Of a stretch of DNA of 64,000 bases, positions 18,841-31,959 are shown piece after piece. The first letter of the stretch is position 1. Each line of letters begins with the position of its first letter. The DNA is from Tanytarsus gracilentus (Eukaryota > Arthropoda > Insecta > Diptera > Chironomidae), in contig JAXRKN010000042.1 in the NCBI GenBank assembly GCA_038502055.1, forward strand, positions 3,596,001 through 3,660,000, given 5' to 3'. Position numbers and translations under genes: made by a program. The notes under the pieces were generated by a model. The model had not been told where the DNA came from, ran no database searches, and saw only the letters and a program-made list of their open reading frames with translations.

Positions 18841-20069
18841 ACACGGCAATACCCACACATGGGTTTTGAAACATTTTTTGACAATTTTTCACTTTATTCA
18901 TCGTCTTTATATAATACTTTTGAATTAGTTTTGATACATTCAAATTTATCGGAGCAGTAATATTTCTCCAATAAGAATATTTTGTTGTTTAATGAAATTA
19001 TATAACTACAAAGAACTTATTTTCTTGATTTTCAAAACAAAAATTTACTTTTTTTACAATTTACTTGATAATAAAAACAGGAGTTTTTCTTAATAAAATT
19101 TGTAGTTTGATTTTTGATATCAATTTACAACTATACTTTTTCAATTCTCAGAAATACTTTTTGAAATTTATCTCATTATATGTTTTATTTGCTATCGATT
19201 GTATTTTAGTATAACTATTTATTCATGCGTTTCAACACCTTTTAAACCTATATATAATAATAAGAGTTTTATGTATAAATAAATATTTTTAACATCTTCT
19301 CTTATATATTTTTCATTCACAAAAATGATATGATACGATATATTTTTTTAGTATTTTTTAGTTCCATCATTTTGGTTTTCGACTTTTGAGTCACAATAAG
19401 TTTTGCTAAAAACGTTTCTTTTTAAAAAGCTTTAAAATGTACTTAATAAAAATATTTGAATGGACTTTATATAAAGATTCTTTTCACGATATATTCACGT
19501 TCCTTCAACTAATTTTTTGCTCAACCAAAAAAATAACATCTTTCTCTGTTCATCTCTATATTTATGATTATAAATAATTATTTCACTAATTACCAAGAAA
19601 AAAAGTTTTAAAAATACAATTGCTTTTAAATTTTAACGCAATCTTGTTTTATTGCTTCGTCGGGCAACGGAATATTCTCATTGTTACTTTATGATACTGT
19701 CATGTGACTGTCATGATAATTTAAATTATGTCTGAACACAAACATACATTGTTATGTTAATTAAAAAAATTTAAATCAAATTAAAGATTTTTAATTATGT
19801 ATTTATGATATCTATAGCTCTTGTCATCTATTATCTATGAGTAGGTATAGGGTGCGTCATTAATAATCTTATCTACTAATGTTTTAATATTTTTTTTTAA
19901 ATTTATATAACTCTTTCAAAAGTTCAAACAGATTTAATCAATCATCATTTTAGAAATTAGCAGCACGGTAATATATAGATAATGATAGATTGTGTGAAAA
20001 GGATACACAAATTTACTGAGAGAGTAGCAGCAGCCGAATGAATTGTGTAGAATTTATTTAAAAACCTTT
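18841..20069. other. AT-rich intergenic DNA, nothing seen
   Basis: No exon or repeat is apparent downstream (3') of the MFSD6-like gene. The final part is presumably its 3'UTR; several AATAAA-like sequences occur on the minus strand but none could be chosen. Confidence 0.45.
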
Positions 20070-22804
<2,735 letters not shown>

Positions 22805-23276
22805 ATTTTTTAAGCTTCAAAGCTCCTTATCAACGAGAAATTTTCACTTTGATTACACACACACACACGCAAATCAGAAAAAGTTTATTCGAATTATATA
22901 ATTTTGAATTATTTCATTAATTTCATTGTCATTTCCGTCAACCCCCTACGATTATCATACACAAACTATATTTAACAAACTAGAGTCTCTTTTTTAGTAT
23001 GATTTAGAGGCTTTAATATTCGAATTTGGCGAAGTTCAACACTTTTAGTGAATGAAAAATTCTCTCGGATGGAAAACTTTCCAATGATTGATTTTTTTTT
23101 CTATTGATGTAAGCAGAATAAAAAGGATTTTGAATCGGGCAGCACGAAAATTTAGTAGAAGCGATGTACGGTTAAAGTTGAGCATGCGCGAGAAATATTT
23201 TTTTATTTCCAGGGAAAGCGAAAGTTTAGAGAGAAAAGCACATGACAGGAGAAATTTCTAACGAACTGCACGTGCT
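22805..23276. other. 5' flank of the MFSD6-like gene
   Basis: Contains a short CA microsatellite (about 22854-22870) and no exon. The stretch separates two minus-strand genes by about 470 bp, so it probably includes the 5'UTR and promoter of the transporter. Confidence 0.4.
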
Positions 23277-24364
23277 TTATTTTCCATTCTTGTGCTGTAA
23301 ACTTGCGAGCTGCTTAGTGGCCGCATCTAGCCGCGTGAGCAATTGTGCCTTGTCAGTTTCACATTTAACATTTGCCTTTTCGGCATCTCGGAGTACATTT
23401 CTAAGTTGAAATTTTTCTTCCTCATTTGGCACAATCATGCGGTATTCCTATTTAAATGGAAATGGTGAAATCTTTTGAAAATATAAATATTAAAATGTAT
23501 CTTACTTGATAGCATAAAGCTAACTTTAGTTTAACATTTGTATTGCCAGCAATGACGGTGTTAACAAAACTATTTGATGTACAGTTATTACCTTCCATGA
23601 ATAAATATTTCAAATTTGGCAGTTTATCAAGCAATATAGTTGAAAAAGCAGAAATTGAATTTTTATTTAAATTAATTCCCGTCAACTTTTGGTTGTTGAC
23701 AAACATATTAAGCGAAATGATTTTAATTTCATTTAAATCTAACCAAATCCACGATAAACTGCTGAGTGCCGAAAAAGTCTCTTCATCGATAATTGAAATT
23801 TTATTATCAATTAAACTCAATTCTTTTAATTTTCCACATCCACGGAAAGCATTGACGTTGATGTTCGAAATTAGGTTCTTTGACAGGTCGAGATATTCAA
23901 GATCCCTTGCTGCGGCAAAAGAGTGCGCCACGAGATTAGTAATTTTATTTCCGTAAGCATGAAATATTCTCAACTTTAAAGATCGCTCGAAGCTCGATGG
24001 AAATATATTTCTCAAACCAACGTTGTTCATTTCCAAAACTTCTAAATTTGTAAATGTGTAGAAGATTTGGGGAATTGTCTCGGCCGTACTATCGACGAAT
24101 GTTATACGCATTTTATTGTACGCAATTTCATTTGTTTTGTTTGAAAATTTTAAGCCCTTTCCGGTGAAATAGCGAACATTTCTGAGCGTACATGTTGTAA
24201 ATGATTCATCAAGTTGAGCAAAGGAACTGTTAAATTTCACCTCACAATCGATATCTTTTTCACTTTTTGCAAGTGCAATTAAACCAACAACTACAATAAT
24301 TCTGGAAATCACTCAATTAACATCAATTAGCTAGATTAATTCAAGAGAATACTCACAGTTTCAT
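23277..24364 (-). CDS. Secreted leucine-rich-repeat protein with helical C-terminal tail
   Basis: Three exons: 24364-24357 (only 8 nt, ATGAAACT), 24301-23506, 23447-23277; total 975 nt, 324 residues. Skipping the tiny first exon would leave no ATG, and splicing it gives a clear signal peptide (MKLIIVVVGLIALAKS). The mature protein begins with a short Cys-containing cap (CEVKF... TCTLRN), then about seven leucine-rich repeats (for example LEYLDLSKNLISNINVNAF, LKELSLIDNKISIIDEETF, LTGINLNKNSISAF) and a Cys pair after the last repeat. Exon 3 encodes a charged amphipathic tail (about residues 269-324, with KFQLRNVLRDAEKAN and AQLLTRLDAATKQLASLQ) that looks like a short coiled coil. This order of signal peptide, repeats, Cys and coiled coil resembles mosquito LRIM/APL1-type immune proteins, but the repeats are common in Diptera and membership is unproven. 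AATAAA (23281-23276) overlaps the stop codon. Confidence 0.85.
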
Positions 24365-26014
24365 CTCTTTTGTTCTTATCTTGACGACTGTCTCAATTAT
24401 ACTGAACCGAACTAAAAAACTTACTCTTGGTTCTCCGAAAATTTAATTTAGCCTGATAAGAATTTGCTTCTCTTGCTAGATTAATTTGACCCTAAGCATA
24501 ATTAATACCAGTTCCGCTAATTTGTATTCTGTTCTCTTTCCATTCACATACGCAAATATATGCTGTCTTCCTTCCTATTTTTAAATTCTTCTTTTTTCTT
24601 CGCTATACGCCTGGGAAAACTCAAATAAATATAATTTTGCTAACAATTTAGTTTTTCACAATAGAGTCATACTTTTTTCTCAATATTTTAAAATACTCGT
24701 CCTGGAATTTTTTACAAATGTCTTGTTTTTTTTGGAAAACCTCTGACTTCCCTTTAGATTGTCCAATAGAGAGATTATGTAGATAAATTTTCAATTCATT
24801 GACATCCGAATACAATCGACAGAGTGACTAAAAACTTAAAAAAGCAAAATTACTCTATATATTTGTACAAAGTCTTGACAAGGCCATGAGTAAATTGTAA
24901 ATTTATTTTTTTATGAATGGGTAATCTCATAAATAAATTGCAATTTAAATATTACTCTTTTCAAATCCGTTGCGTGTTCTATTACACATGTTACTTTAAT
25001 TTTAATTAAATAATATTATCATGGAGAAACGCATTCGAAAAGGCTTACATATTTTAATTAAAAACTAATAATTAATTAATATTTACCATCCGTTTTTTTC
25101 AGTAAAGACATTGATTAATTTATCTGCAGTAAAATTAAATTAACACAAGTTAAACTGTTAAATAGAGCTTAACTCTAATAATAAACTTTATTAATTTTAA
25201 AAATGCTTCTCTAACCGCACGATCAGCATGAGCGAAATGCACTAACGAACGTTTTTTTGCGCTGGAGATGAACGATGAGAATAAAACCCACGAAGGGTGC
25301 TAGCGCTTATATGCTCGAATTTTCATCCGTCCGTGTGTCTTACCAAGCGACATGTAAATCTTAGTGATTCGACCCGGTGTTAAATATGAGATGATAGCAT
25401 TAAATGCCATTTAAAAAATTATCTTTCATCCGACCAATGCGTTACATTGTAGTGGATGTCTTGTACTTGTAATGCAATTACAAAATCGTATGTTTCCATT
25501 CGTGCCTGGAAAAAAATAAAAAATACAGCGCGGCAACACTCACATGCACATGTGGGTTATAATAAATCTTTTTCTATAATCAATTTCGCGTTTTTTAAAT
25601 CATGCTAATTTGTTGAAAGCAAAAGATTTGTAACAAACGTGGGATTAATTTTGTCATGTTTTTAAAATTGAGGATTTTTTCGAAATTGTCGTGTCTAGTT
25701 TGGACAATCGATTACTGTAGAGCTCAGGAAAGAGTTTTTGCACCAGTTTTTCGAAATACTTATAGCTGTAATATATTAGAATGAATATTTGCAACAAACA
25801 TTAAGTTTAAAGTAAAAAATACTAATAATATTTTATACACGTTTTATTAATTTATACATAAAGTCGTGACTAGTTAACACGCAAAAAACAACAGTTAATA
25901 AAGTATAACAATATTTATCATAATTGTTAAGACACAATGTAGGATGGCAAATAGCTTTCAGATGGCTATCAAAAAATCACTGTAGAAGAAAATACTGCTT
26001 GTTTTCATTTGTTT
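24365..26014. other. Intergenic DNA, nothing seen
   Basis: AT-rich and without supported exons. It includes the 5' flank of the LRR gene and the 3' flank of the DPP4 gene. Confidence 0.45.
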
Positions 26015-29000
26015 TTACTGAGGCATGTTAAAACACTCTCTGAAAAATCTTTCGAGCGAATGGTAAAGATGAGGTCGAACGTGAGCTAAGGCATGATCTT
26101 CATCAGGGTAGGTCTAAAAAAAATAATTGTTAAAGAAATTTTTATGAATTTAAGAAGCAAAATAATTTACTATTTCCTTGAATTCAATATCGGCACGTTC
26201 TAAAGCTCTTGCAAGGATCATTCCTTGTTGAAAGTGCACGTTATCATCCATCGTTCCATGAATCAACATGTACTTCTTGTTATATTTAGGAATATTTTCA
26301 ATAAAATTCGTCATTCTTGATACATTGTAAGCATTAAAATTATCTTTTGGCAAAACCATATATCTTTCAGTGTAAATCGAATCATAAAGACTCCAGTCAG
26401 TAACAGGTGCTACGCTGCAAGCACACTTAAAGACTTCGTTATCCCTCATTAAGCTCATTCCGCTTACATATCCTCCATAACTCCATCCCCATATTCCAAT
26501 TTTCTCTGCATCTAAGTACGAATGTTTCTTAAGCAATTCTTCTGTAGTTTTAATTTGATCATCTACTTCGAAGGAACCGAGATTTTTGTAAAGCTTATGC
26601 AAATGGGTATCGCTTTTTAATCCACTTCCCCTTCCATCAATTTTTGTGTAGACAATGCCTAAGCTGGATGCTAGATACGTGCCCCATTCCATTGAAAATC
26701 GATTTGTAACTCCAGAAGAGTCTGGTCCACCATAGACATCAACAAGCATAGGGTACTTTTTTGTAACATCAAAATTAGGCGGCTGTATCATCATAACGTT
26801 AGCTTCAGTATCAGTGTCAAGTTTTATTGTTTCATAAACTTTATTTGGCATTTTCTTATCATTAAGGTGATTTATTAGAGCGTAATTGCTTTCAATCTCC
26901 ACATGATTCGCAAGAGTGATTAGGGTGTCTGAAAATTAAAATTTTAATATAAGTTTTAAAACTCAATTGATGTGTTTGATATATACCTTCAATTTTAAGT
27001 GTATATAAATCTACCCTAGGAACCGAAGGACCATTAGCTATTATCACGATGTGATGTCCGCCTTCTGATACTTCGGCAGAATAATATGAATATCCGTCGT
27101 GTAAATTACATGTTAGACATTGCTGTGTCCCTCCATTTTTATTTTTAATTGCAAAAATATGTTGAGCCTTCAAGTCATTTTCCAAGTTTGCCGTATAAAG
27201 TATAAAATCCTCTTCTTTGATGTACTTTAATATCTCAGTGACAATAAATTTTCCAGAGGTTCGTGCAGTAAGTTCATTTGTATCCAGATTGAGCACTTTT
27301 ATGTGTCGATAGTCATTTTGTGTTCCAATGAAAACCATTTCAGTCCCATCCAGATTAAACAAGGGGGCAGTGAAAAATTCAATCCAACCAGATGAAGACT
27401 CTAATGTCAGAGCATTAATGCAAGATCCACTCACAGTACACTTAAAAACGACAGCTTTATTTTGTACGCGATTCATCCATACTGATATCAATGTGTCATT
27501 ATTAGCCCATGCTACCGATGTAATCAGATGATCTTCAGCAGCAAATTCCATTGGCACTTGAATATTTTGAATTTTTTGATTGACATTATTTTGATTCATT
27601 CCATTGAAGTCCACCAAGAATAATTTCACGGTTGGATTGGAAGTACCTGCTTTCGGATAGGTTACATCGATTGTTTCTGGATATTGAAATTGACCAGGAA
27701 ACCCGTATATCGGGATCGAAATTGAAGGCACATGAGTGTCGTCAAATTGAATGAATGCAAGCTTTTTGGCATCTTTTGAAAACCAACTAGCTGAATTTGT
27801 AGAAAAAATTTCCTCTTCATAGACCCAGTCTGGAATTCCATTCATAATTGAATTGTCGTTAAGTCCTTCAGTGCCATCACTTGTCACCTGAATTTCAGTT
27901 GATGATGGACTTTCTTTGTAATAAATATTGTTTCTATGTACAATAATTAGTCCATGACCTGATGGAGCAAATTTCACTAGTCTAAATAGCGGAGGATCAG
28001 TATTGTTCAGAGTAACATTAAGAATTACATTGTTGGCCACATCGAATATCTTCCATTCAGCTAAGAATGAATGACGAAAGATTTTTAAAACTTGAGTTTG
28101 CATAAGAATGAAATTTTTATCTGAAGAAAATTCATAACCCATTCCTTGTGCAAACTGCCCATATAGCGGAGAACTTTGTTGAATTATTATTCTTGGCTCT
28201 TTCTTGAGAACGTTATAAATAATGAAATCACCCTAAAATTTAATATAAGATGTTAAACCTTTTTCTATTTTTACTCATTATAAAGCTAACAATTGACTTA
28301 CATTGGTTATATTTGTGTAGTAGTAGTTTTCATCATCAACCCAAGTTCCATCGAATCTCTTTGGTTGTAAAGCTCCACTTAAAATATCATCAAGAACTAT
28401 TTCAGACTTTTCTCCTCCTTCGTCTCCCTTTTTGTTGATCAAAACTACAGCCATAACTATTGCCGCGACTACTATAATTGCAAGGATACATAGTCCACCA
28501 AGAATTAGAAACTGCCTTCTCCGTTTTGCCGAGCCGAGTAATTCCTGCAGAAAAAGTAAGTTTGTCAATTTATCACCTCAAGTGCTGATATAAAATATCT
28601 AATTATTAGGCACTTGGTATCAAGTATCAATAGTGTGGCGATGATTGAAAACTCATTATCGCTACCCAAAATACACTTGTTATTGGCTTTTGTCAGATAA
28701 AATTTTAGTGTTATAAATTTCTTTTATAGGTTGTTTTATCAAAAATAAGACAATTTATGCAAATATATTTAAATAGTGTGATTTCCTCATTATTACATTA
28801 CAAAAAAGTGAAACTTCAAAAAGTGCGTGAACAAAATTTGAAATTTCTGCATTGAAAAATAATTTTTGATTTTTTAATAAATACCATGGTTTTGATTGAA
28901 TAAAATATTATTATCTGATCGCATACGATTTAATTTTTAAAAAATTTGCAATTACAACGTGTGTTGTCTGATCACCTCTACAATTTTGTCAATTAATAAC

Positions 29001-29124
29001 ATGTACATCAATCAAAAATTTACTGACAGAATAAAAGTTATTAAATTCAATTTAAACATTATCATCCGCTTTATATTACCTGTTCACTTTGTCCCATCAT
29101 TTCAATAGAATTTGACTTAGTCAT
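26015..29124 (-). CDS. Dipeptidyl peptidase IV (S9B serine peptidase, type II membrane protein)
   Basis: Removes X-Pro or X-Ala dipeptides from peptide N-termini at the cell surface. Five exons in transcript order: 29124-29080, 28544-28302, 28232-26987, 26928-26171, 26113-26015; 2391 nt, 796 residues. A short cytosolic tail (MTKSNSIEMMGQSEQ plus ELLGSAKRRRQ) precedes one signal-anchor helix (FLILGGLCILAIIVVAAIVM, about residues 27-50). The beta-propeller holds the double-Glu motif that binds the substrate amino terminus (DWVYEEEIF, about residue 235). The alpha/beta-hydrolase domain has nucleophile motif GWSYGGY (Ser about 661), acid in HGTMDDNVHF (Asp about 739) and DEDHAL (His about 771). 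The Ser-Asp and Asp-His spacings of 78 and 32 residues equal those of human DPP4 (630, 708, 740), so the enzyme should be active, unlike DPP6/10. The second exon can also be joined to a distal first exon at 30335-31348. Drosophila has several relatives, so I give no symbol. Confidence 0.95.
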
Positions 29125-29168
29125 TTATCGTTGAAATCTCCACTTTTTTTTATACTTTTTCAAATAAA

Positions 29169-29486
29169 ATGAGTGAACAAATTGATAAATTAATAGCTGA
29201 CTTTATTTTTAATTCTTCCACTATCTTAAGTACAAAAAGTGACTTTAATTATCACAATTATAAAAAGTTAATCGGCAATTTTAACTACTGTTATGATGAT
29301 AAACAAGCTCTCGACTGTATGACGTTGACTACCTCATGTGACAGCCAACACAAGACTAAACTCTTTTCAAATTACATGAATGACTTTTTTCTTTACTCTC
29401 GTGAGAAATTCACATTACTCTCTCAATTGTACATGAAATATTTGTTTATTTCATTACCTGCATTATATATATATATATACACATAA
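29169..29486 (+). other. Open frame of 105 codons next to the DPP4 proximal start, doubtful
   Basis: ATG-started frame beginning MSEQIDKLIADF, 45 bp from the DPP4 proximal start codon on the opposite strand. It is Tyr/Phe/Leu-rich and ends in a translated TA microsatellite (about 29467-29481). No domain is recognised. Its position over the likely promoter and 5'UTR of DPP4 argues against a gene, so I record it as an open frame only. Confidence 0.15.
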
Positions 29487-30334
29487 GAAGGTCTCTCTCT
29501 CGCATAATCATCATCAGTATTTAATTCTTGATTATTTTAGCAGCAATTTTAAGGTCCTCACATAAAAACTAATATTTTAATAATAATAAAAATAATAATT
29601 ATTTATGAGAATATTTTGCTTTTATTGTTGAAAAGAATTCAGAAGAATCATTAAAATAAATATTTCGAATTTTGACAATCATTTTTATGTTCTTTTTGGA
29701 AATCTACGTTTTAAAATCAATTTATAAATTGAATACAGGCGATTTTAAAATTATCATCGCCTTATAAATACTCTAATTGAAAATGTAAATAAAGAGAGCT
29801 GGGATGAAACACATGTTCTTTTATTTTTAATACTCGCATGATTTATGTACGCGTTCATAATCAAAAACTCTTACGTTATTTTCTTGATCCTTGTAATCTT
29901 TTATCGCAGTTTTTTTTCTGAGGCGAATTTGTTCGTTAGTAAACTTTAAAAGCCACACGAATATAACATTAAAATCAAAACTATAAACTGGGAGCTGTTT
30001 TTTTTTGCTTTTAAGTTGGAAAATTTTTATGTGTAGTTTTTTATTTAAAAACTACCAAAAACTAAAAATTTAAACCGCGTAATTTTTATAAGCATAGTGG
30101 AGAACTGATTAAGTAAAACATTTCTCTCAAAGATTGAGTTTTACTTTCTCTTAAAAGTTCGTGACTAAGAAAAAAAAATTGTAAGTGCCCGTTGAATGCC
30201 ACGTGAACAATGAAGATACACAAATTAAAAAAGAAAAACTCTTAATAATTTAATAATAATAATATTTTTTTCACTTCGAAACAAAATAATAAAATTCCTC
30301 ACATAGATTGTTTTAATAAAATTTGAATACGAAC
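29487..30334. other. Intron between distal and proximal DPP4 start exons
   Basis: AT-rich, no exon seen. It should act as intron for transcripts from the distal start and as upstream region for the proximal one. Confidence 0.4.
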
Positions 30335-31348
30335 CTCATATGACTCTGCTGCGTTATCAAATCCATCTAGCATCATTTTAATCGGACGATCCTTTCTTCT
30401 TAATTTACGTTTTCTTCTTTGCTTATTATCAAAATTTAATAAGGCTACGTCTAAAGAGTAGAGATCCTCACGGTTTTCACCGGTTCGGTTATAACCGGTT
30501 TTCACCGGAATTTTTAATAACCGGTTTCACCGATTTTTTCTTCCGGTTAACCGGTTTTTCTACTTTTTGAAATTATTTTAATTTTATTAAAAAATTACAA
30601 TTTAAATTTATAAATATTATCAATGTTTTTAACCGTTTTTATGTTTATTTTAATAAACCTATCTTCAAATACTAATATTGTGAAAAATCAGGTACTAAAT
30701 GTCCACTAAACTTACGTTTCTCATGTATCAGATATTAAGATATCAAAAATTTTGTTTTATTCAATACTTTCACGCTTTATCACAATTCAGTTTAAAGTGA
30801 TTTATTTTATTAAAAAAGTGAAGTGAATTTTGGATTTTCGACATCGCGAGACAAAAAGTGTTACGGTAATTATTGTGAAAATATAGTAGTTTTTTAATAT
30901 TTTTTGTCGTAGCAGAACGTCGTTTTTCGGAAGCAAATCATCTAGTCAGCAAGCTTTTCAATAGACTTGGAGATGAGAACATCAATGCCATTGCCTTTCT
31001 AAAGTGTTATTTTAGAAATAAGTTAAATTAATCTTTGTTATTAAGTTTTTAAGTATTTTAAGTTATTAAATTAAATTTTCCTTTATTTAAAATTTGTTTT
31101 TTTTTAAAAAAAATCAGTTTTTTTTCTCAGAAATTTAGATAAAAACTCATAACCGGTTAACCGGTGAAAACCGGTTATGAGCTTTTTAAAACCGGTTAAA
31201 CCGAAATCGTTAAAACCGGTTATTTAAGGATCTCTACTAAAGAGTGTTGCGATCCATCGGAACTCTGCGCTGAACTAATATTATTTTCAATATCGACTAC
31301 GAGAGGCTCTTGTTGTGAAAGTATTTCATAGTCGATAGTATTCGACAT
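30335..31348 (-). pseudogene. Alternative distal first coding exon of DPP4, split by a transposon
   Basis: Two blocks, 31348-31237 and 30450-30335, form one open exon if the 778-bp element and one copy of its 8-bp target duplication are left out: 228 nt, exactly 76 codons. It starts MSNTIDYEILSQQEP, contains the basic cluster QRRKRKLRRKDR and ends NAAESYE at a donor (GTTCGT). Its phase 0 end matches the DPP4 second exon (ELLGSAKRRRQ), so this start would replace the 15-residue tail by a longer basic cytosolic tail. As the sequence stands, reading runs into the element and stops after VEILK. An ATG for rescue exists only near the end (MMLDGFDN). Whether the insertion is fixed or carried by one allele cannot be told from one sequence. 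The join is shown only to describe the break. Confidence 0.82.
30459..31236 (+). mobile_element. hAT-superfamily DNA transposon, internally deleted copy
   Basis: 778 bp bounded by perfect 10-bp terminal inverted repeats (TAGAGATCCT / AGGATCTCTA) and flanked by a perfect 8-bp target duplication CTAAAGAG at 30451-30458 and 31237-31244. Eight-bp duplications and a terminus of the form TAGAG are hAT hallmarks. Both subterminal regions are packed with AACCGGTT and ACCGGTGAAAACCGG motifs (30481-30556, 31149-31221), probable transposase binding sites. A plus-strand remnant at 30912-31031 reads AERRFSEANHLVSK, then NRLGDEN and AIAFLKCYF before a stop; this is the conserved C-terminal hAT dimerisation region. 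An acceptor-like TTTTTGTCGTAG precedes it. The rest of the transposase is missing, so it is non-autonomous. Confidence 0.93.
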
Positions 31349-31959
31349 TGATGATAATAACTTTTTTATAGATTTCCTGATAGATTTTTATGAATATTAA
31401 CGAATGAATTCTCTTTTGATGAAATTTTTAAATCATTGTTAGAATAATTCGTATTTAAAAATTTATATATATTTTTTATCAAATGTCGTTCTCGCGCTTA
31501 CTGATTATGTTCACTAAAAAACTAGTTTTTCTCGTTTTGACAAGCAAATTTGAGCACAACACTTCTCTGACTCTTTACTCTTCGCTCTCACTTATTTTTT
31601 TAAAGTTTGTATAAAACAGTCTGAATAACTTTCTCTCAACTGTGAACGTGAAAGATGCGAATTGAGCATATATTTTATATTTTTCTACTGTTGCTTTTTT
31701 CTCACAGCTGTGCACAGACTAATTTTTTTCTCACTTCTCACATAAACACTTGATCTTTTGTATAAATTAGAACAGAATCTTGCGAGCTTTAAGTGATCAA
31801 TTGTAATTTTATTTTATAAATTAATGCATGTAAGCAAGTTGTTACAAAAGATGATTTAATTTGGAGAGGAATCAAAAAACGTTTGTCAATTGCATTTCAA
31901 ATTTTCAAGGTGAATTTACTTTCTTTTACCGTCGCCCTGCTTCCAATTACTGAATGTTG
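31349..31959. other. Spacer between Cog3 and the distal DPP4 start
   Basis: About 610 bp that must hold the distal DPP4 promoter (if active) and the 3'UTR end of Cog3. No further exon is visible. Confidence 0.4.

Noticed and set aside
23543..23956. Plus-strand frame of 137 codons opposite the LRR gene
   Set aside because: Antisense shadow of the leucine-rich repeats.
28250..28438. Plus-strand frame of 62 codons opposite the DPP4 second exon
   Set aside because: Hydrophobic antisense shadow of the signal-anchor exon.
30299..30505. Open frame starting inside the hAT element and running into the DPP4 distal exon
   Set aside because: It begins at GTG, not ATG, and its first codons are transposon DNA; only the part from 30450 down is DPP4 exon.
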